From: Micromonospora foliorum
GTDB lineage: Bacteria; Actinomycetota; Actinomycetes; Mycobacteriales; Micromonosporaceae
Assembly: GCF_022229015.1 (NCBI RefSeq)
Contig: NZ_JAKKFF010000129.1
Location: 1 to 37,958, forward strand
Length of the DNA: 37,958 nucleotides
Direction: 5' to 3'
Shown: positions 32,827 through 37,958 of the stretch, piece by piece
Layout of the letters: each line of letters starts with the position of its first letter
Position numbering within the stretch: the stretch's first letter is position 1
Notes under the pieces: model-generated
Told to the model about the DNA's origin: nothing
The model's input: only the letters and a program-made list of their open reading frames with translations
Database searches by the model: none
Made by a program: the position numbers and the translations under genes

Positions 32827-34229
32827 GGGAAGCAGTACGAGTCGGAAGAGGCGTCCCCGCCCTGCAACCGGGTCTGGTGCACCCGCAGCCCCCGGAACTC
32901 CTCACCGTGCGGAAAGAACCGCTCATCCGGGGCGAGCCCACCGGCGTCCACGTCGACGTCGAGCTTGGCCAGCCAGGCACCCACCCCGTCCGGGTAGAAC
33001 TGGTCGTCCCACGCGCCGTAGAGCGAGTTGCTGACGTAGACCCGCCGGCCGTCCCGGCTGACCTCCACCATCTGCGGGCCACCGGCCAACGCCTCGTCCG
33101 GCGCGGACGGGTGCGCGGTCCGGCGGACGATCCCGCCGAGGTGCACCGAACCCGTCTGCACCGGGTGCAGCGGGTCGCTGACGTCGTACTGGCGCAGCTC
33201 GCCGGTGCCCCAGCAGGAGACGTAGAGGAACCGGTCGTCGACCGACAGGTCGATGTCGGTCACCAGCGGCGGCACCGCCCCGAACGGCTTGAGCAGGTCG
33301 GGCAGGTCCGCCGGGTCGGCCGGCTCGGCCGGGATGTCGATCACCTTGGTGACCGCCCAGGCGTCCCCGTCGCGGTGCCAGAGCCAGATCGAGGCGGACA
33401 GGTCCTCGACGCTGATCACCACACCGACGAACCCGTACGACTTCGTCGGGTCGTGCGCCGGCCGCAGCTCCAGCGGCATCTGGTACTGGTCGCCGAGGTC
33501 GACACGTTGGACGTGCCGGCGTTTGGCGAGGTCCCAGAAGTGGATGGCGTGCCCGTAGCGTCGGCCCAGCAGCAACTCACCGATGATGCCGTCCTCGATC
33601 ATCGACGGGGTGCCCCACTCGCTGGTGACCAGCACGTCCTGGGTGAGGTGCCACCACAGGTCGTACGCCAGGAACTGCGGCCCCCGGTCGGCCTCCCACG
33701 CCCCGCGGACCTCGAATGTGGTGTGGTCGAGGATGGCGATGCCACCCGGACCCTCGGCGCCGTCCGCGCCGCCGAGGGCGGAGAGGTAGATGCCGTCCGG
33801 GCCACAGTGCACGGTGTGCGGCCGTGAGTAGCCGGCCCGCTTCGCCAGCTCCTCCGCCCCGATCACCTTGACGATCTGCGGCTGGCGCGGGTCGGGCTGG
33901 GTGTCGAGCACGTGGATGCGCGACGACCGCAGGCCGGGCACGATCAGGTAGCGCCGCTCGACGTGCGGGTGCGGGGCGGTCGGGCAGAGCGCGCTGCTGC
34001 ACGCGTTCCAGCCGAAGTGGTGCAGCTCGTCGCCGACGTAGGGCAGGTCGGTCCAGCCGACCACCCGGCCGTAGTCGGGGGAGTCGGGGTCGGTGTCCAG
34101 CACCACGATGGCGTCCGGACGGCTGGCCGTCCGGTCGAAGGCCGCCACGTAGGCGAGCTTCTCCGCGGGTGCGGTCACCGCCTCGCGGGGCGAGGGGTAG
34201 AACGTGGGGTCGGGGGTCCAGCGGGTCAT
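32823..34229 (-). CDS. SBP56-family methanethiol oxidase (selenium-binding protein)
   Basis: A 468-residue protein of typical family length from ATG 34229 (GGAG upstream). It is a beta-propeller with the hallmark HHFGWNACSSALC (about residues 62-74, with the family Cys), RPHTVHCGPDGIYLSALG, FLAYDLWWHLTQDVLVTSEWGTP, DIDLSVDDRFLYVSCWGTGELRQYD, and the C-terminal DSYCFP. Family members oxidise methanethiol with O2 to formaldehyde, sulfide and peroxide, and depend on copper. It lies 14 bases after the ssuB stop, and its own stop overlaps the next start, so it belongs to the sulfonate operon. This links it to sulfur scavenging. Whether methanethiol comes from outside or from methionine breakdown is unknown. 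Confidence 0.92.
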   Translation of the reverse strand: MTRWTPDPTFYPSPREAVTAPAEKLAYVAAFDRTASRPDAIVVLDTDPDSPDYGRVVGWTDLPYVGDELHHFGWNACSSALCPTAPHPHVERRYLIVPGLRSSRIHVLDTQPDPRQPQIVKVIGAEELAKRAGYSRPHTVHCGPDGIYLSALGGADGAEGPGGIAILDHTTFEVRGAWEADRGPQFLAYDLWWHLTQDVLVTSEWGTPSMIEDGIIGELLLGRRYGHAIHFWDLAKRRHVQRVDLGDQYQMPLELRPAHDPTKSYGFVGVVISVEDLSASIWLWHRDGDAWAVTKVIDIPAEPADPADLPDLLKPFGAVPPLVTDIDLSVDDRFLYVSCWGTGELRQYDVSDPLHPVQTGSVHLGGIVRRTAHPSAPDEALAGGPQMVEVSRDGRRVYVSNSLYGAWDDQFYPDGVGAWLAKLDVDVDAGGLAPDERFFPHGEEFRGLRVHQTRLQGGDASSDSYCFP

Positions 34230-34243
34230 CACAGCTCCGCTCG

Positions 34244-34975
34244 TCAGGTGGTGGGAACGCCGAGTCGGTCGAGCAGGTGGCGGCGCAGCGCGCCGAAGGC
34301 CGGGTCGTCCGGCGTACGGGTGGGGCCGAGGTCGACGGGCAACTCCGCGGCAATGCGGCCCTCGTCGAGGAGCAGGATCCGGTCGGCGAGCAGCAGCGCC
34401 TCCTCCACGTCGTGGGTGACCAGCAGGGCGGCGAAGCCGTGCTCGGCGCGCAGCCGACGCAGCAGGATCTGCATCCGCAGTCGGGTCAGCGCGTCCAGGG
34501 CGCCGAACGGCTCGTCGAGCAGCAGCAGGTCCGGTTCGCGGACCAGGGCCCGCGCCACGGCCACCCGCTGCGCCTGCCCACCGGACAACTCCGCCGGCCA
34601 GGCGCGATGCCGCTCGGCCAGGCCGACCTCGGCCAGCGCCCGCCGGATCCGCCCCGGGCCGTCCGCGCCGGACAGCCCGAGCCCCACGTTCTCCGCCACG
34701 CGTTTCCACGGCAGCAACCGGTGCTCCTGGAAGACCACCGCGGCGGTGCCGTGCACGACGCTCGTCCCGCTGGCCTCGCCGTCCAACCCGGCGAGAATCC
34801 GCAGCAGCGTGCTCTTGCCGGAACCGCTGCCGCCCAGCAGGGCCACCACCTCACCGCGGGCGATGGTCAGGTCGACCCCGGCCAGCACGACCGTCGGCCC
34901 GAACGCCCGGCGCACCGCGTGGGCGGTCAGCACCGGCTCGGCGGTGGTCAGGTGGCCCGCAGTCCGCGACGCCAT
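34244..34975 (-). CDS. ssuB: Aliphatic sulfonate ABC transporter ATP-binding protein
   Basis: A 243-residue ABC ATPase. Walker A is GGSGSGKST (residues 48-56), the Q-loop lies in VVFQEHRLLPWKRV, the signature is LSGGQAQRVAVARAL near residue 128, Walker B is LLLLDEPFGALD, and the switch His is in LLVTHDVEEALLLADRI. Sequence around the Q-loop is typical of the nitrate/sulfonate/taurine group. It energises sulfonate import with SsuC and SsuA. The ORF begins 28 bases inside the end of ssuC, so translation is coupled. It is third in the minus-strand operon. Substrate choice rests on the neighbours rather than this subunit. Confidence 0.92.
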   Translation of the reverse strand: MASRTAGHLTTAEPVLTAHAVRRAFGPTVVLAGVDLTIARGEVVALLGGSGSGKSTLLRILAGLDGEASGTSVVHGTAAVVFQEHRLLPWKRVAENVGLGLSGADGPGRIRRALAEVGLAERHRAWPAELSGGQAQRVAVARALVREPDLLLLDEPFGALDALTRLRMQILLRRLRAEHGFAALLVTHDVEEALLLADRILLLDEGRIAAELPVDLGPTRTPDDPAFGALRRHLLDRLGVPTT

Positions 34976-35781
34976 GTCAACATCCTCCTCTCCAGGACGC
35001 GCAACGCAAGGTCGGATATCAGCCCGAGCAGGGCGTAGACGAGCAGGCCGAGCACCACCACGTCGGTCTGGCTGAACTCCCGCGCCTCCATCATCAGAAA
35101 GCCGATCCCGGTCTGGGCGTTGACCTGCTCACCGACGACCAGGCTGAGCCAGGCCGCCCCGATCGCCAGCCGCAGGCCGAGGAAGAGGGACGGCAGCGCG
35201 CCGGGCAGCACCACGTGCCGCAGCCGGGCGGCCTGGCCCAGACCACACGTACGCGCCGCCTCCACCAGCCGCTCGTCGATGTCCCGGATGCCCGCGTAGG
35301 TGTTGAAGTAGATGGGGAAGAACGCGCCCAGGGCCACCAGGCTGATCTTCAGTGACTCGCCGATGCCGACCCAGATGATCAGCAACGGGACCAGCCCGAG
35401 GTGCGGCAGCATCCGGGCCATCTGCACCGGCGGGTCGACCAGGTCGTCACCGAGCCGCAGCAGCCCGGCCACGGTGCCCAGGACCAGGGCCAGGAGACCA
35501 CCGATCAGCAGGCCCGCCCCGGCCCGGGTGAGCGAGTCCAGCAGGTGGATGCCGAGCGTCCCGTCCCGGCTCAGCCGCGCGCCGGTGGCCAGGACGTCGC
35601 TGGGCGCGGGCAGCTTCTCGGCCGCCAGCAGCCCGGTCCGGGCGGCCAACTCCCAGCCCAGGACCAGCACCACCGGGCTCACCACCCGCCGCCAGCGCCG
35701 GGCCGGCCGCTGACGACGGGGTACGACCGGCGCCGCCGCCGTGACCTCGTCGGGCGCCTCGACGAGCGTCGTACGACTCAC
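34948..35781 (-). CDS. ssuC: Aliphatic sulfonate ABC transporter permease
   Basis: A 277-residue permease with about six membrane helices. The cytoplasmic EAA loop EAARTCGLGQAARLRHVVLPGALPS contacts the ATPase. The segments DLVDPPVQMARMLPHLGLVPLLI and ESLKISLVALGAFFPIYFNTYAGI are close to SsuC/TauC. It starts with GTG 35781, overlapping the ssuA stop by four bases (GTGA), and overlaps ssuB at the other end. Together with SsuA and SsuB it forms the importer for alkanesulfonates. The first 30 residues are polar and basic, which is usual for the actinobacterial members. Confidence 0.93.
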   Translation of the reverse strand: MSRTTLVEAPDEVTAAAPVVPRRQRPARRWRRVVSPVVLVLGWELAARTGLLAAEKLPAPSDVLATGARLSRDGTLGIHLLDSLTRAGAGLLIGGLLALVLGTVAGLLRLGDDLVDPPVQMARMLPHLGLVPLLIIWVGIGESLKISLVALGAFFPIYFNTYAGIRDIDERLVEAARTCGLGQAARLRHVVLPGALPSLFLGLRLAIGAAWLSLVVGEQVNAQTGIGFLMMEAREFSQTDVVVLGLLVYALLGLISDLALRVLERRMLTWRRGLRAT

Positions 35782-36755
35782 TGGAACACCGCGTTGAACC
35801 GGCCGTCGACCCGGGAGCGGAGGTCGACCGGCCCCGGGATGAGTTCCAGGGCGATGAAGCTGTCGGTGATCGCCTGCAGTTCGTCGCCGATGGCCGGGGT
35901 GACCGGGGCGAGGGGCTTGGCGCTGCGGGCCAGGGCGCGGCTGGTGACGTCCTGGGGGATCTTCAGCTCCGGTGCGAGGGTGCTGGCTCGCTCCTCGGGG
36001 TGGGCGATGCCCCAGTCGGTCACCTCGCGGTAGCGCTGGAGGAACGCCCGGATCTCGTCCGTGCGCTTGTCGACCGCCTGGGGCGCGGCCAGGACGTACT
36101 CGCGGTTGCTGGCCAGGCCGGTCGCGTCGGCGAGCACCTGGACCCCCGGTTGCTCGGCCAGGGCGAAGTACGGGTCCCAGATCACCCAGGCGTCGATCTG
36201 GCCGCCGTCGAACGCGGGCCGCCCCTCGGCGGGCTTGAGGTACTTGACCTGGATGTCCTTCAGGGTCATGTTGTTCGCCTCCAGCAGCCGGACGAGCAGC
36301 CAGTGCACGTTGGACCCCTTGTTGAGGGCCACCGTCCTGCCCCTGAGGTCGGCGAAGCTGCGGTAGCCCCGGTCGGCCTTGACCAGCACCGCCTCGCCCT
36401 GCGGAATCGGCGCCGAGGTGCCGATGACGGAGAACGGGATCTTCCCGGCGGCGGCGAAGACGGGCGGCGCCTCGCCGACCTGCCCGATGTCGATGGAGCC
36501 GGCCTTGAGTGCCTCGGTGAGCGCCGGACCGCTCTCGAAGAGCGACCACTCCACATCCGGTGCGGCGCCGCGCGCCTTGACCAGGCTCAGCCCGCCGAAG
36601 CGCTGGTAGCCGATCCGGAGTTTGCCCTTGGTGCCGCCCGCATCGGCGGACCCACCGCACGCGCTCACCGCGACCGTGGCGAGCAGCGCCACGGTGGTGA
36701 GCACGGCCGTCAGGAGGCGGCGATGCGGGGGACGGCTCGTCGACGGGGTGGGCAT
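35778..36755 (-). CDS. ssuA: Sulfonate-binding lipoprotein
   Basis: A 325-residue substrate-binding protein from ATG 36755, with GAGGAG upstream. The lipoprotein signal has the hydrophobic run LLTAVLTTVALLATVAV and lipobox VSAC, so Cys 33 would carry the lipid. The mature protein starts with KLRIGYQRFGGLSLVKARG and includes EWSLFESGPALTEALKAGSIDIGQVGEAPP and IDAWVIWDPYFA, hallmarks of the SsuA/NMT1-like group. It captures sulfonates outside the membrane for SsuBC. It is the first gene of the operon and follows the shared sulfur operator at 36820-36836. An in-frame upstream ATG at 36794 exists but has no good ribosome site. Confidence 0.93.
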   Translation of the reverse strand: MPTPSTSRPPHRRLLTAVLTTVALLATVAVSACGGSADAGGTKGKLRIGYQRFGGLSLVKARGAAPDVEWSLFESGPALTEALKAGSIDIGQVGEAPPVFAAAGKIPFSVIGTSAPIPQGEAVLVKADRGYRSFADLRGRTVALNKGSNVHWLLVRLLEANNMTLKDIQVKYLKPAEGRPAFDGGQIDAWVIWDPYFALAEQPGVQVLADATGLASNREYVLAAPQAVDKRTDEIRAFLQRYREVTDWGIAHPEERASTLAPELKIPQDVTSRALARSAKPLAPVTPAIGDELQAITDSFIALELIPGPVDLRSRVDGRFNAVFQ

Positions 36756-36817
36756 GGCGGCTCCTCGGGTCGGGGCATGCGGACAGCGGCGCATCGACAG
36801 GTGTCGGCGCCGGCAGT

Positions 36818-36851
36818 AGCCTACTAACCCGATAGGTTTTATGGGTAGGCT
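36818..36851. promoter_or_regulatory. Operator of the ssu divergent promoter
   Basis: CCTACTAACCCGATAGG at 36820-36836 is, on the other strand, CCTATCGGGTTAGTAGG, matching the yeiH operator (10728-10744) at 14 of 17 positions. It is nested in a wider inverted repeat AGCCTAC (36818-36824) with GTAGGCT (36845-36851). The site lies between the ssuA start and the ssuD-like start, so one site could control both directions. The regulator is not in the window. Confidence 0.65.
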
Positions 36852-36943
36852 GTCGGCGGGATCGTCCCACCCCTCAGGAGGTGCCCGTTCGCCCCGAGCG
36901 CACTCGCACGCCCACCCGCCGCCCCCGCACGGAAAGAGCCGAG

Positions 36944-37958
36944 ATGACCCTCACCTTCCACTGGTTCCTGCCCACCAACGGCGACAGCCGGGACATCGTC
37001 GGCGGCGGACACGGCGTACCGACCGGTGCCGCCGGTGGTGCCCGCCCGGCCAGCGTGGCGTACCTCGGGCAGATCGCCCGCAGCGCGGAGCAGCTCGGCT
37101 TCGTCGGCGCGCTCACCCCGACCGGCGCCTGGTGCGAGGACGCCTGGCTCAGCACCGCGATGCTCGCCGAGGTGACCGAGCGACTCAAGTTCCTGGTCGC
37201 CTTCCGGCCCGGGCTGCTGGCCCCCACGCTGGCCGCCCAGATGGCCTCGACCTTCCAGCGGCTGTCCCGGGGCCGGCTGCTGCTCAACGTGGTCACCGGC
37301 GGCGAGTCGCAGGAGCAGCGGGCCTACGGCGACTTCCTGGACAAGGACGCCCGGTACGCGCGGGCCGACGAGTTCCTGCACGTGGTCCGCGCGCTGTGGC
37401 GCGGCGAAACCGTCGACCACGACGGCAGCCACGTCCGCGTCGAACAGGCGCGACTGCACCGGCTGCCCGACCCGGTGCCGCCGGTCTACTTCGGTGGGTC
37501 CTCCGCCGCCGCCCTCCCGGTGGCGGTACGCCACAGCGACGTCTACCTCACCTGGGGCGAGCCGCCGGCCCTGGTCGCCGCCAAACTGGAGCGGGTCCGG
37601 GAACTGGCCGCCCGCGCCGGGCGGGAGCTGCGCTTCGGCATCCGGCTGCACGTCATCGTGCGGGACACCGCCGAGCAGGCCTGGGCGCAGGCACAGCGTC
37701 TGCTCGACGGGGTCTCCGAGGCCGACATCCGGGCCGTGCAGGAAGGGCTGCGCCGCAGCGAGTCCGAGGGGCAGCGCCGCATGCTCGACCTGCACGGTGG
37801 CTCCCGCGACGGCCTGGAGGTCGCCCCCAACCTGTGGGCGGGGGTCGGGCTGGTCCGTGGCGGGGCCGGCACCGCGCTGGTGGGCAGCCACGCCGAGGTC
37901 GCCGACCGGATCGCCGAATACCACGCGCTCGGCATCGACGAGTTCATCCTCTCCGGCT
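36944..37958 (+). CDS. ssuD: FMNH2-dependent alkanesulfonate monooxygenase (C-terminus outside window)
   Basis: The first 338 residues of a luciferase-like flavin monooxygenase, open at the window end. The N-terminus FHWFLPTNGDSRDIVGGG matches SsuD, as do GFVGALTPTGAWCEDAWLSTAML, ERLKFLVAFRPGLLAPTLAAQMA, LLLNVVTGGESQEQRAYGDFLDKDARYARADEFL and VYFGGSSAAALPVAVRHSDVYLTWGEP. The enzyme cleaves alkanesulfonates to aldehyde and sulfite using reduced flavin. Its flavin reductase partner (SsuE type) is not visible and may lie beyond the window. The gene is divergent from ssuA across the shared operator. ATG 36944 is preceded by a GGAAAGAG site. The LLM family also includes dimethylsulfone and methanesulfonate enzymes, so the substrate is approximate. 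Confidence 0.9.
   Translation, partial: MTLTFHWFLPTNGDSRDIVGGGHGVPTGAAGGARPASVAYLGQIARSAEQLGFVGALTPTGAWCEDAWLSTAMLAEVTERLKFLVAFRPGLLAPTLAAQMASTFQRLSRGRLLLNVVTGGESQEQRAYGDFLDKDARYARADEFLHVVRALWRGETVDHDGSHVRVEQARLHRLPDPVPPVYFGGSSAAALPVAVRHSDVYLTWGEPPALVAAKLERVRELAARAGRELRFGIRLHVIVRDTAEQAWAQAQRLLDGVSEADIRAVQEGLRRSESEGQRRMLDLHGGSRDGLEVAPNLWAGVGLVRGGAGTALVGSHAEVADRIAEYHALGIDEFILSG

Noticed and set aside
34948..36870. Reading ssuC as a 640-residue fusion from 36870
   Set aside because: The first 360 codons are the wrong frame of ssuA. The GTG at 35781 overlaps the ssuA stop and begins a normal-length permease.
36839..37924. A 361-codon minus-strand ORF opposite the ssuD-like gene
   Set aside because: It is antisense to strongly conserved SsuD sequence and is composed of Gly/Val/His-rich shadow residues.

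Overview
This is a high-GC actinobacterial window. Frequent GTG starts, AfsR/SARP regulators, Tat and LPXTG export signals and LacI-type palindromes all fit. The gene styles look most like Micromonosporaceae (Micromonospora or a close relative), which is an inference from familiarity and not from a search. No rRNA, tRNA, CRISPR array or intact transposase is visible.

Layout. (1) 1-6935: three SARP-family regulators. Two are large BTAD/NB-ARC/TPR proteins on the minus strand (the first is cut by the window start). One is a short divergent SARP. (2) 6984-10628: a small secreted crystallin-like (I36-type) protein, an unknown membrane-anchored protein, and a large secreted beta-helix protein behind a LacI-type palindrome. 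(3) 10721-12419: a sulfur-type unit made of a palindromic operator, a 30-codon leader peptide ending in Leu-Cys, an attenuator-like hairpin, a 48-aa membrane microprotein and a YeiH-family (putative sulfate exporter) gene. (4) 12420-16543: a glycan cassette (truncated membrane gene, two glycosyltransferases, divergent NAD-sugar epimerase). It is bounded on the right by a 134-bp deleted copy of yeiH, so it sits between an intact and a broken copy of the same gene. (5) 16646-20255: an LPXTG surface protein and a Tat-exported GH99-like hydrolase with two F5/8C (CBM32-like) domains. (6) 20300-23089: a lower-GC accessory island with an IS110-like transposase relic, a HEPN/Toprim-type protein and a convergent two-TM membrane protein. 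(7) 23090-26602: NUDIX hydrolase, two HTH/TPR-type regulators and a small ORF. One regulator carries an in-frame palindromic insertion. (8) 26668-31047: zinc-ribbon protein, epoxide hydrolase, metallophosphoesterase, two tiny secreted proteins and an alpha/beta hydrolase. (9) 31137-37958: an O-methyltransferase, then an organosulfur locus: ssuA-ssuC-ssuB-SBP56 (methanethiol oxidase family)-membrane protein on the minus strand, divergent from an ssuD-like monooxygenase that runs off the window end.

How it fits together. The clearest theme is sulfur. The yeiH promoter and the ssu divergent promoter, 26 kb apart, share a 17-bp palindromic motif (14/17 identical). The yeiH unit also has a leader peptide of the kind found upstream of actinobacterial cysteine/sulfur genes. 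The ssu genes would import organosulfonates, SsuD would release sulfite, the SBP56 protein would oxidise methanethiol to sulfide, and YeiH would export excess oxyanion. Other notable points are the duplicated and broken yeiH around the glycan cassette, a chimeric glycosyltransferase, a candidate defence gene (HEPN/Toprim), and a perfect 20-bp inverted repeat inserted inside a regulator gene.
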